From positions 1-5,530 of the forward strand of contig DAOWER010000183.1 in the NCBI GenBank assembly GCA_030638405.1: DNA of 5,530 nucleotides. The letters are read 5' to 3'. Numbering within the stretch: the first letter of the stretch is position 1; each line of letters starts with the position of its first letter. A model generated the notes under the pieces. That model ran no database searches. It saw nothing but the letters and a program-made list of their open reading frames with translations, and had not been told where the DNA came from. The translations under genes and the position numbers were made by a program. This document shows, one piece after another, positions 1 through 5,530 of this stretch. The DNA is from Candidatus Eiseniibacteriota bacterium (GTDB taxonomy: Bacteria > Joyebacterota > Joyebacteria > Joyebacterales > Joyebacteraceae).

Positions 1-36
1 AAGGCGGGTCATTTTCTGCGCATTCGCGCCTAGCGG
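1..36 (+). other. Likely remnant of the lipid kinase N-terminus, interrupted by an in-frame TAG at 31-33
   Basis: In the frame of the downstream kinase, bases 1-30 translate as KAGHFLRIRA, then TAG, then RV leading into SQGERRFVAAGGDGT. The G-H pair lies about 20 residues before GGDGT with a helix-like stretch between, which resembles the usual approach to this motif in the family. This suggests that coding sequence continues to the left of the window and that the TAG is a nonsense mutation, a sequencing error or a readthrough site. The two other frames do not give a better match, although only 12 codons are available to judge. No ribosome binding site or promoter is seen here. Confidence 0.4.
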
Positions 37-840
37 GTGAGTCAGGGCGAGCGCAGGTTCGTGGCCGCCGGCGGCGACGGGACTGTCAACCTGCTCCTGA
101 ACGCGATCATGGCGCTTCCCGAGAGCGAACCGGCCGAGGAGGAAGTGTCCGATCGTGACCGGATAGTCCTCGGCGCTGTGGGGCTCGGGTCGAGCAACGA
201 TTTCCACAAACCGTTCGACGAGAGCGCGACGATAGAGGGTATGCCGGTCAAGGTCGACTTCGACGGCGCCCGGGACCGCGACATCATTCGCATAGAATAC
301 GAGGAACCGGACGGTCCGACGGCCACGCGTCACTCGCTCGTGAACGCCAGCGTGGGCGTGACGGCCGAGGCGAACGCGCGATTCAACGAGCCCAACTGGT
401 TCATCAGAGGCGCGCGCGCCGTGTCGGTCGACGCGGCCATCAGCGCGGCCGTTGTCACAACGCTTGTCACCTGGGTCGATGTTACGTGCGCGCTCTCGAT
501 CGATGGGGAGGACCCTGCGATGGTGAGTGTCACCAACCTGAGTGTGTTCAAGAACCCGCACTTCGGCGGGGCCCTGTGCTACGATACGCCCGTCGCGCCT
601 GACGACGGGGTGCTGGGAGTCGGGCTCTGTGAGAGCATGTCGGCGTTCGAGACCGTGGCCACACTCTCGGCGCTGCGCAGGCGTCGGTTCGAGGGGCGGC
701 CGAAGACCAGAACGTGGAGGGCGGAGAGCGTATCCGTTCAGGGCGACCGGGTGTTCGCCCTCGAGACGGACGGAGAGGTCCTGCGGGCCAGGAGCGCGCG
801 GTTCAGCGTGGCTCCGAGGCGCGTGAGGTGCTGTCGGTAG
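37..840 (+). CDS. Diacylglycerol kinase catalytic-domain protein (lipid kinase, DAGK/YegS family), 5' end disrupted or incomplete
   Basis: The family transfers phosphate from ATP to a hydroxyl of diacylglycerol, a sphingoid base or a related lipid at the inner face of the membrane. Counting from the GTG at 37, the ATP-binding GGDGT motif is at residues 12-16 and is followed by VN, as in the family. LGSSND at 50-55 stands where most members have an LGTxND-type motif. NASVG (103-107), FGG (176-178), DDG (189-191) and a C-terminal DGE (245-247) follow in family order. No signal peptide or membrane segment is visible. At 267 residues the protein is short by about 40-50 residues at the N-terminus, because family members normally carry a beta strand and helix before GGDGT. 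No Shine-Dalgarno precedes 37, and the same frame is closed by TAG at 31-33, so 37 is probably not the native start. It is the first gene of the visible operon. The family is clear; the exact lipid substrate and whether the gene is intact are not. Confidence 0.8.
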   Translation: MSQGERRFVAAGGDGTVNLLLNAIMALPESEPAEEEVSDRDRIVLGAVGLGSSNDFHKPFDESATIEGMPVKVDFDGARDRDIIRIEYEEPDGPTATRHSLVNASVGVTAEANARFNEPNWFIRGARAVSVDAAISAAVVTTLVTWVDVTCALSIDGEDPAMVSVTNLSVFKNPHFGGALCYDTPVAPDDGVLGVGLCESMSAFETVATLSALRRRRFEGRPKTRTWRAESVSVQGDRVFALETDGEVLRARSARFSVAPRRVRCCR

Positions 841-916
841 CCGCAGCGGACGATGCGCCGTGGCGGTGCGCGATGCATGGGCCGCCATGTGCGACGGGAA
901 GGACGGGGTACCGGAC
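841..916. other. Short gap between the lipid kinase and the ThiL-like gene
   Basis: These 76 bases would be partly coding (from 860) if the GTG at 860 or the ATG at 887 were the true start of the next gene. They contain one imperfect inverted repeat, TGGCGG at 861-866 against CCGCCA at 882-887, extendable by a G-T and a C-G pair. No T-run follows it, so it does not look like a terminator. GGGAAGGACGGGG at 896-908 is purine-rich and lies just ahead of the ATG at 917. No promoter elements could be recognised. Confidence 0.5.
896..908 (+). promoter_or_regulatory. Purine-rich candidate ribosome binding site for the ThiL-like gene
   Basis: GGGAAGGACGGGG precedes the ATG at 917. Its last G run ends 8 bases before the start codon; the better AAGGA core (899-903) is 13 bases away, which is longer than ideal. 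It supports 917 over the GTG at 860, which has no comparable sequence upstream, but only moderately. Confidence 0.4.
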
Positions 917-1975
917 ATGATCGATATGGACGGAATCCGCGAGAACGTGATTATCGACGCGTGGGCGGGACGCTTTCGCCGCTCGCCGGACCAGCACAAT
1001 GAGCCTCACGAGACGGACGCCGAGCTGGTCGAGATGCCGGGTGAACCGGAGCGCTTCCTGGCCATCACGATAGACACGGTCTCAGAGGAGATAGCAGAGG
1101 GCGTCTACCGCGACCCGCACACGATGGGATGGGTGACCGCGGTTGCGTCACTGAGCGATCTGGCGGCGGTCGGCGCCGACCCGCTCGGTGTCGTTGTGTC
1201 GGTCTCCACGACGCCGGACGCGGACGAGTCGTTCGCACAGGGTGTCGCGGAGGGTCTGGAATACGCCTGTCGCTCGCACGGCGTGTTCATCCTGGGGGGC
1301 GACACGAACGCGACTTCCACCACTTCCCTGACGGCATGCGCGGTGGGACTGGTTCCCAGGGAGCGCGTGCTGACGCGGCGTGGAGCCAGCCCCGGCGACG
1401 CGGTCTTTCTGAGCGGCTACGCGGGCACCGGGAACGCTCTCGGTCTCGCCAGGCTGAGCGGCCTGCCGGACGACGCGTTCCCCGAGAGCGAGTATCGCCC
1501 CACCGCGGAGCTTGCGATGGGCCGGCTGCTGCGCGGGTTCGCGTCCTCGTGCATGGACACGAGCGACGGCGTGTTCGCGACGCTGGACCAGATGATGCGC
1601 GTAAACGGCACGGGCTTCGTGCTCGACTGCGACTGCAGCAGAATGCTCGACCCCGTCGTGCTCGACTTCTGCAAGCGGACTGAGACGCCCCACTGGCTGA
1701 TGGCGGCGGGCCCGCACGGTGAGTTCCGGTTGCTCTTCACGGTGCCGCCGGAGAAGGTCGCGGGCTTCCTCGGCGCGGTCCAGCGCGAGGGGCTGGCGCC
1801 CGTCAGTCTCGGCACGGTGCAGGAGAAGAAGGCCGTTTCCGTGATGACACCCGCGCGGACCACCGTCGACGTGGACGTGGCTCGCCTGAGGAACCTCATC
1901 TACGAGGTCGACGGTGACATGGAGCGCTTCGTCCGCGAGTTCGTGGAGGCCGGGAAGAAGTGGGGGTTGGAGTGA
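917..1975 (+). CDS. ThiL-like protein of the AIR synthase / thiamine-monophosphate kinase family
   Basis: The superfamily (PurM, ThiL, SelD, HypE) binds ATP-Mg and phosphorylates or activates small substrates; ThiL makes thiamine diphosphate from thiamine monophosphate. The chosen ATG gives 352 residues, near the usual ThiL length. Motifs in ThiL order: TIDT around D53, SDLAAVGA at 80-87, GGDTN at 127-131, a PGD turn at 149-151, and MDTSDG at 213-218. The C-terminal half holds GPHGEFRLLF where ThiL usually has a GGxDYELL-like stretch. The N-terminal GDDAA motif is reduced to TDAE (33-36), so one of the paired metal-binding aspartates appears missing. The ATG at 917 is preferred because GGGG ends 8 bases upstream and the protein starts close to where the family does. 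GTG at 860 and ATGs at 887 and 926 are alternatives. No thiamine gene is nearby. I am confident of the superfamily and unsure of the substrate; a paralogue acting on another compound is possible. Confidence 0.82.
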   Translation: MIDMDGIRENVIIDAWAGRFRRSPDQHNEPHETDAELVEMPGEPERFLAITIDTVSEEIAEGVYRDPHTMGWVTAVASLSDLAAVGADPLGVVVSVSTTPDADESFAQGVAEGLEYACRSHGVFILGGDTNATSTTSLTACAVGLVPRERVLTRRGASPGDAVFLSGYAGTGNALGLARLSGLPDDAFPESEYRPTAELAMGRLLRGFASSCMDTSDGVFATLDQMMRVNGTGFVLDCDCSRMLDPVVLDFCKRTETPHWLMAAGPHGEFRLLFTVPPEKVAGFLGAVQREGLAPVSLGTVQEKKAVSVMTPARTTVDVDVARLRNLIYEVDGDMERFVREFVEAGKKWGLE

Positions 1976-1991
1976 GCTGATTCACGCACAC

Positions 1992-1997
1992 GGAGGA
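1992..1997 (+). promoter_or_regulatory. Shine-Dalgarno site that fixes the TTG start of the acyl-CoA synthetase
   Basis: GGAGGA ends 6 bases before TTG at 2004. No ATG or GTG lies in frame at a suitable distance. It decides the start against the in-frame ATG at 1914, which would add 30 low-complexity W/S/R/G-rich residues and overlap the upstream gene by 62 bases. Confidence 0.85.
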
Positions 1998-2003
1998 GAC
2001 ACA

Positions 2004-3818
2004 TTGGCCGATACTATCCACGGGTTGTTCCGTGAGGCAGCGGCGAACCACAGGGACAAGGTGGCGCTCAGGCACCGGAAGGGTAGGCGCTACATCCAGA
2101 TGACGTACGGGGAGCTCGAGAGCTGGGTGGACGCGGTCGCGGCCAAGCTCGTGTCGCTCGGCGTCAGGCAGGGGGACACCGTCGGGATCCTCTCGCACAA
2201 CCGGCCGCAGTGGGTCATCGCCGACCTCGCCACTCTGAGCCTTGGCGCCGGCGTCGTTCCTCTCTACCCGACGCTGCCTCCGTCCTACCTGCAGTACATC
2301 ATCAACGATTCACACATGACCGTGCTGGTGGCGGGCGACGCGCTGCTGCTCACGTCCATATCGACAGTGATGGACGAGACTCCGGACCTCGCGCAAACGC
2401 TCCTCCTTGACAACGCGGCCATCGAATTGGGCACGAGCGGGTTCGCGTCCGACCTGAGGTCCGACCTCAAGGACGATCTGTCGCGGCGCACCGTCGCATA
2501 CCCCGACGTCGCGGGGGACGACCTCGCCACCCTGGTCTACACGTCCGGGACAACCGGCACTCCGAAGGGCGTCATGCTCACTCACGCCAACATCGTGTCC
2601 AACGCCAGGGCGCTGACCGACAGATACGGCATCTGCTCCGACGACTCCACGGTCTCGTACCTGCCGCTGTCACACATGTTCGAGCGCACCTGCGGCTACT
2701 ACACCTTCCTGTTCGCGGGCGCGACCATCACCTACGCGGACCAGATAACCACCGTGGGGAAGGACGTCGCGGCGGCGCGACCGACCGTTCTCATCGCCGT
2801 CCCCCGGGTGCTCGAAAAGGCGCACGCCGCAGCGCGCTGGAAGATAGAAGGGCACTCGAAGCGCAAGCAGGCCCTTGTCAGAAGCGCCATCCGCGGGCTC
2901 AACGAGCGCGCGAACCGGCGCTACCGCGGGGAGCGAGTCTCGCCGTTGCTCGCGCTCAAGTGCGCCCTGTACGACAGGCTCGTGGCGAAGAAGTTCAGAG
3001 ACGCGGCGGGCGGGCGCCTGCGGATCATCGTCTCTGGAGGCGCCTCTCTCGACAAACGGATCGCCAAGATACTCTTCGTCGTCGGGTTCAACGTGTTCGA
3101 GGGGTACGGCATGACGGAGGCCTCACCGGTCATCGCGTGCAGCCCGGTCGACGGTATTCGGATCGGCACCGTCGGGACGCCACTCGAGGGTGTCGAGGTG
3201 AAGATAGGGGAGTCGGACGAGATACTCGTGCGCGGGCCCAACGTGATGAAGGGTTACCTCGGGCGACCCGAGGAGACCGCCGAGGCGCTCGACAGTGACG
3301 GGTGGCTCCACAGCGGCGACCAGGGAAAGCTGGACGCCGACGGCTACCTCTCCATCACCGGGCGGCTCAAGGACCTCATCGTCACGTCCTACGGGAAGAA
3401 CATATCACCGCGGCCCATGGAGGAGAAGATAGCGAGAAGCAAGTACGTCGCGCAGGTGATGGTCTGCGGCGACAACAGGAAGTACCTGGTGGCGCTGGTC
3501 GTGCCGGACAGCGAGGCGATCAAGCAGTACGCGAGCGACAACGCCATCGCCTTCGAGGACTACGCGGCGCTGCTCGGGAGCGAGGAGATACGCGAACTCA
3601 TCTCCGGCGAGATAGACCGCGTCAACAAGACGGCACCGTCCTACGAGCAGGTCCGGGGGTTCGACATCCTGCCGGAGGAGTTCACGCTCGAGAACGGCAT
3701 GCTGACGCCGACACTCAAGCCGAGGCGCGGCAGGATCTCGATGATCCACGAGGACCTCATCGAGCGGCTGTATACGCACATTGAGACGCAGCGGGCGCCT
3801 GAGGGAGGCACACCTTGA
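2004..3818 (+). CDS. Long-chain fatty acid-CoA ligase (AMP-forming acyl-CoA synthetase)
   Basis: The enzyme activates a fatty acid with ATP to an acyl-adenylate and passes it to coenzyme A. From the TTG start it has 604 residues, typical for the bacterial long-chain (FAA1/FadD15-like) group. Motifs in order: phosphate-binding YTSGTTGTPKG at 179-189; YLPLSHMFE at 219-227, a hallmark of this group; YGMTE at 368-372; SGD at 437-439, whose Asp should bind the ribose; GRLKD at 453-457 in the hinge before the mobile C-terminal domain; GKNISP at 464-469; and the likely catalytic lysine K572 in a TPTLK context. The basic, helical stretch between about 270 and 335 also fits long-chain members. No signal peptide or membrane helix is seen, so it should be cytosolic or peripheral. 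It begins 28 bases after the ThiL-like gene and its stop overlaps the start of the SDR gene. All catalytic motifs appear intact. The acyl chain preference cannot be read from sequence, and a role feeding an acyl carrier protein instead of CoA is not excluded. Confidence 0.93.
   Translation: MADTIHGLFREAAANHRDKVALRHRKGRRYIQMTYGELESWVDAVAAKLVSLGVRQGDTVGILSHNRPQWVIADLATLSLGAGVVPLYPTLPPSYLQYIINDSHMTVLVAGDALLLTSISTVMDETPDLAQTLLLDNAAIELGTSGFASDLRSDLKDDLSRRTVAYPDVAGDDLATLVYTSGTTGTPKGVMLTHANIVSNARALTDRYGICSDDSTVSYLPLSHMFERTCGYYTFLFAGATITYADQITTVGKDVAAARPTVLIAVPRVLEKAHAAARWKIEGHSKRKQALVRSAIRGLNERANRRYRGERVSPLLALKCALYDRLVAKKFRDAAGGRLRIIVSGGASLDKRIAKILFVVGFNVFEGYGMTEASPVIACSPVDGIRIGTVGTPLEGVEVKIGESDEILVRGPNVMKGYLGRPEETAEALDSDGWLHSGDQGKLDADGYLSITGRLKDLIVTSYGKNISPRPMEEKIARSKYVAQVMVCGDNRKYLVALVVPDSEAIKQYASDNAIAFEDYAALLGSEEIRELISGEIDRVNKTAPSYEQVRGFDILPEEFTLENGMLTPTLKPRRGRISMIHEDLIERLYTHIETQRAPEGGTP
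2447..2479 (+). repeat. Short in-frame tandem repeat inside the acyl-CoA synthetase (SDLR-SDLK-DDLS)
   Basis: GTCCGACCT occurs at 2447-2455 and again at 2459-2467, 12 bases apart, followed by a diverged third copy GGACGATCT at 2471-2479. The 12-base period keeps the frame and encodes three four-residue units at about residues 149-160, in the variable stretch just before the phosphate-binding loop. This is probably a harmless slippage expansion in a surface loop. Confidence 0.6.
3803..3808 (+). promoter_or_regulatory. Shine-Dalgarno site for the SDR gene, inside the acyl-CoA synthetase coding end
   Basis: GGGAGG ends 6 bases before TTG at 3815. The start codon shares TTGA with the TGA stop of the acyl-CoA synthetase (3816-3818), giving a 4-base overlap. 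This arrangement favours translational coupling of the two genes. Confidence 0.8.
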
Positions 3819-4618
3819 AGCTCGACGGCAAGCGAGTGCTCGTGACGGGGGCGTCCTCCGGCATCGGCCTCGCGCTGGCGCGCGTGCTCGCGGCGCGGGG
3901 TGCAGTTCTGGCCATCTCCTCGCGCGGCGCCGAGCGCCTGGAGCAGCTCTCCGAGGAGCTGGCATCGGCTTGCCCGGGCATCCGGAAGCCTCTGCCCGTT
4001 GCCTGCGACGTCGCGGACGGGGAGTCGGTGCGCCATCTCATCGGCGCGTGCGTTGAGACGTTCGGCACGTTGGACGCGCTCATCAACAACGCGGGCATCT
4101 GCGTCTACGGCAGCGTCGAGAAGACACCGGTCGCGGACTTCCGGTCGCTCCTGGATGTCAACTTCCTTGGGCCGGTACAGGCGATGCTCGAGGTCCTGCC
4201 GTTCATGAAGCGGCAGGGGCACGGTCTCATAGTCAACGTATCGTCCGTGGCGGCGATACACGGCGTGCCGTACCTGGGCGCGTACGGCGCGAGCAAGGCG
4301 GCGCTCGTTGCGCTGAGCCAGAGCATGCGCGTGGAGCTCGCCGGGTCGGGCGTCAGGGTGATGCTGGTGTATCCCGACTACACCGAGAGCGCCATCTTCG
4401 AGAACGAGACGAAGGTGGGCGGGGCCAGGCGGCCCGAGGGTCCGTACGCCCCGACGGCCGACGTGGCCGAGGCCATCGTCCGCGCCATCGAGGCCGGGAA
4501 GCGCGACCTCATCCTCGGTGCGCGCGGGAAGACCCTGGCCTTCCTCGACGGGATCGCGCCGGCGCTGGTCGAGAACGCGATGCGGAAGATCGCGGCCGAA
4601 CTCCGCGAGGAGGAGTAG
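3815..4618 (+). CDS. Classical short-chain dehydrogenase/reductase (SDR family NAD(P)-dependent oxidoreductase)
   Basis: Classical SDRs move hydride between NAD(P)H and a ketone or alcohol. The 267-residue protein begins directly with a Rossmann fold: TGASSGIG at 11-18, the D65-V66 adenine-contacting pair, NNAG at 91-94, N116 of the proton relay, S144, and Y157-x3-K161. Ser-Asn-Tyr-Lys is therefore complete and the enzyme should be active. R37 in ISSRGAERLE, after the second strand, is compatible with NADP(H) preference (inference). The overall pattern (GLALA after the glycine motif, FG-LD-LINNAG, LVYPDYTES after the active site) recalls SDRs acting on acyl or lipid ketones such as 3-ketodihydrosphingosine reductase and DHRS7-type enzymes, but substrate cannot be assigned from motifs alone. 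The C-terminal tail is helical, without an obvious membrane anchor. It overlaps the acyl-CoA synthetase by 4 bases and precedes the radical SAM gene by 4 bases, so it is very likely co-expressed with both. Confidence 0.9.
   Translation: MKLDGKRVLVTGASSGIGLALARVLAARGAVLAISSRGAERLEQLSEELASACPGIRKPLPVACDVADGESVRHLIGACVETFGTLDALINNAGICVYGSVEKTPVADFRSLLDVNFLGPVQAMLEVLPFMKRQGHGLIVNVSSVAAIHGVPYLGAYGASKAALVALSQSMRVELAGSGVRVMLVYPDYTESAIFENETKVGGARRPEGPYAPTADVAEAIVRAIEAGKRDLILGARGKTLAFLDGIAPALVENAMRKIAAELREEE
4609..4615 (+). promoter_or_regulatory. Shine-Dalgarno site for the radical SAM gene
   Basis: GGAGGAG lies within the last codons of the SDR gene and ends 7 bases before ATG at 4623. It supports this start and tight coupling, as only 4 bases separate the TAG stop (4616-4618) from the ATG. 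Confidence 0.8.
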
Positions 4619-4622
4619 GCGC

Positions 4623-5530
4623 ATGAGCAAGCCCAAGCTCCAGATAATCGTGCTGTTCCAGAACCTCGGTGACCAGGAGACCTACTTCGCCCGGTCACCC
4701 ACGCCGCCGCTCTCGGGCATCCTGGTGGCCGGCCAGACGCCGGACATCGTCGAGGTCGACGTGCACCACGAGATGGTGCGTCCCATCGACTACGACACGG
4801 ACGCCGACATCATCGCACTCTCGTTCATGGACTACTGCTCTCCCCACGCCTACGACGTCGCTGCCCGGTTCAGGAAGCTCGGGAAGACCGTGGTCGCGGG
4901 CGGGAAATACGCGTCGACGTTCCCCGAGATGGTGCAGCCCCACTTCGACACCATCGTCGTGTGGGAATCCGAACGCATCTGGCCTGAGGTAGTGCACGAT
5001 CTGGTAGCGGGGAAGCAGAAGGCGCGCTACGACGCCCCGTTCGCGCCGCCGCTGGACGGGATCCCGCCGCCGCGATACGACCTGGCGGAGTCATGCTACA
5101 TGACGCCGATGGTGACGGAGGCCACGCGCGGGTGCCCGTACACCTGCAGCTTCTGCCAGCTGATGGTCCAGCCGATGCCGTACCGCAAGCGGCCTATCGA
5201 GGACGTTGTGGCGGACCTCAGCGCTACCTCCAAGCTCCCGTACCGCAAGCGGAAGATCGCGATGCTCTACGACAACAACCTGGGTGGTGACGTCGAGTAC
5301 GCCAAGGACCTATTGCGCGAGATCGCGAAGCTCAAGCTCTGGGGCCTGGCAACCCAGTTCAGCTTCGACTGCCTGCACGACGACGAGTACATAGATCTCC
5401 TGGCGGAGGCGGGAGGATGCATGGCGTTCATCGGCCTGGAGTCGCTCAATGAACCCAGCCTTCTCTCGGTCCACAAGAAGCACAACCGCGTGGAGGAGTA
5501 CAAGGAACTCTTCATCAAGATGAAGGACAG
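4623..5530 (+). CDS. Radical SAM protein with N-terminal cobalamin-binding-like domain, 3' end outside the window
   Basis: The open frame runs from ATG 4623 to the window edge without a stop, giving 302 complete codons; the family is usually 430-600 residues, so the C-terminus is missing here. Residues 1 to about 130 have the alternating pattern of a B12-binding Rossmann domain: DADIIALSFM (60-69), TVVAGGKYAS (89-98), TIVVWESERIWP (110-121). A linker with PPPRYDL (148-154) follows. The radical SAM core starts with TRGCPYTCSFC, giving the CxxxCxxC cluster ligands C171, C175 and C178. Family features after it are an IEDVVADL helix, a YDNNL strand end (216-220), and GLESLNEPSL (271-280). Such enzymes cleave S-adenosylmethionine to a radical and perform methylations, ring formations or C-C couplings, often with cobalamin. 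GG-K-Y-A and W-E-S-E replace the more usual GG-x-H-A/T and G-E-x-E of this domain. It directly follows the SDR gene. Family assignment is firm; substrate is unknown, although the neighbours suggest a lipid. Confidence 0.88.
   Translation, partial: MSKPKLQIIVLFQNLGDQETYFARSPTPPLSGILVAGQTPDIVEVDVHHEMVRPIDYDTDADIIALSFMDYCSPHAYDVAARFRKLGKTVVAGGKYASTFPEMVQPHFDTIVVWESERIWPEVVHDLVAGKQKARYDAPFAPPLDGIPPPRYDLAESCYMTPMVTEATRGCPYTCSFCQLMVQPMPYRKRPIEDVVADLSATSKLPYRKRKIAMLYDNNLGGDVEYAKDLLREIAKLKLWGLATQFSFDCLHDDEYIDLLAEAGGCMAFIGLESLNEPSLLSVHKKHNRVEEYKELFIKMKD
5178..5252 (+). repeat. Exact 15-base direct repeat within the radical SAM gene
   Basis: CCGTACCGCAAGCGG occurs at 5178-5192 and at 5238-5252, exactly 60 bases (20 codons) apart and in the same frame. 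Both copies encode PYRKR, at residues 186-190 and 206-210, flanking the helix after the iron-sulfur loop. The sequence between and around the copies is not repeated. Confidence 0.75.

Larger units (their letters stand above)
37..5530 (+). other. Probable single operon of five genes
   Basis: All genes lie on one strand, with gaps of 76, 28, -4 and 4 bases. Three of the four internal starts have a strong Shine-Dalgarno sequence, and no hairpin with a T-run occurs between genes. The promoter and the last gene's end are outside the window. The weakest link is the first gap (841-916), where an internal promoter cannot be excluded. Confidence 0.7.

Noticed and set aside
859..889. Hairpin in the gap after the lipid kinase as a terminator or riboswitch
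   Set aside because: The stem is short with a 15-base loop, no T-run follows, and such pairs arise by chance in GC-rich DNA. No TPP-riboswitch elements were recognised ahead of the ThiL-like gene.
1129..1717. Long overlapping frames on both strands inside the ThiL-like gene
   Set aside because: Arg/Gly/Ala-rich translations without motifs, fully inside a gene with clear superfamily motifs.
1914..2003. N-terminal extension of the acyl-CoA synthetase from ATG 1914
   Set aside because: It overlaps the ThiL-like gene by 62 bases, has an atypical W/S/R/G-rich sequence, and a strong GGAGGA points to TTG 2004.
2447..2479. 12-base tandem repeat as a regulatory or phase-variation tract
   Set aside because: Only two good copies, and the unit is a multiple of three, so copy changes would not switch the frame.
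3405..3965. 186-codon - strand frame over the acyl-CoA synthetase C-terminus
   Set aside because: No recognisable domain or ribosome site; it covers the conserved GKNISP and TPTLK regions of the real gene.
3641..4636. 331-codon open frame on the - strand opposite the acyl-CoA synthetase end and the SDR
   Set aside because: It mirrors third-position GC of the two well-supported genes on the other strand, shows no family motif, and is rich in Arg, His and Ala, as expected of a high-GC shadow.
4669..4992. Frames on both strands over the start of the radical SAM gene
   Set aside because: The + strand frame is out of phase with the continuous radical SAM frame and low in complexity (Arg/Ser/Thr/Pro); the - strand frame lacks motifs.

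Overview
The window is GC-rich bacterial-type DNA. It carries five protein-coding genes, all on the + strand and packed almost end to end: a diacylglycerol-kinase-family lipid kinase with a disrupted 5' end, a ThiL/AIR-synthase-family ATP-dependent protein, an AMP-forming long-chain acyl-CoA synthetase, a classical short-chain dehydrogenase/reductase (SDR), and the first 302 codons of a radical SAM protein with an N-terminal cobalamin-binding-like domain, which runs off the right edge. I see no RNA gene, CRISPR array, insertion sequence, attachment site or credible terminator. No non-coding stretch exceeds about 100 bases.

Layout: 1-840, lipid kinase (the reading frame is interrupted by TAG at 31-33, just before the likely GTG at 37). 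841-916, short gap with a weak hairpin. 917-1975, ThiL-like protein. 2004-3818, acyl-CoA synthetase from a TTG start behind a clear GGAGGA. 3815-4618, SDR from a TTG that overlaps the previous stop. 4623 to the end, radical SAM protein. Short gaps, strong Shine-Dalgarno sequences and a 4-base overlap point to one polycistronic unit whose promoter lies left of the window and whose end lies right of it.

How the genes may work together is inference. A lipid kinase, a fatty-acid-activating enzyme and an SDR fit a lipid-building or lipid-modifying pathway: acyl-CoA formation, ketone/alcohol redox on a lipid or lipid precursor, and phosphorylation of a lipid hydroxyl. A B12-type radical SAM enzyme could add a difficult C-C bond or methyl group. 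The ThiL-like protein has no obvious thiamine neighbour and a degraded N-terminal metal/ATP motif, so its substrate is open.

Organism: Shine-Dalgarno-led genes, TTG starts and bacterial enzyme families indicate a bacterium. Despite the high GC, the rare isoleucine codon ATA appears about 19 times, spread over all five genes. This argues against the usual high-GC groups (Streptomyces, Pseudomonas), which largely avoid ATA, and is compatible with an uncultured, deep-branching lineage. I cannot name the phylum.
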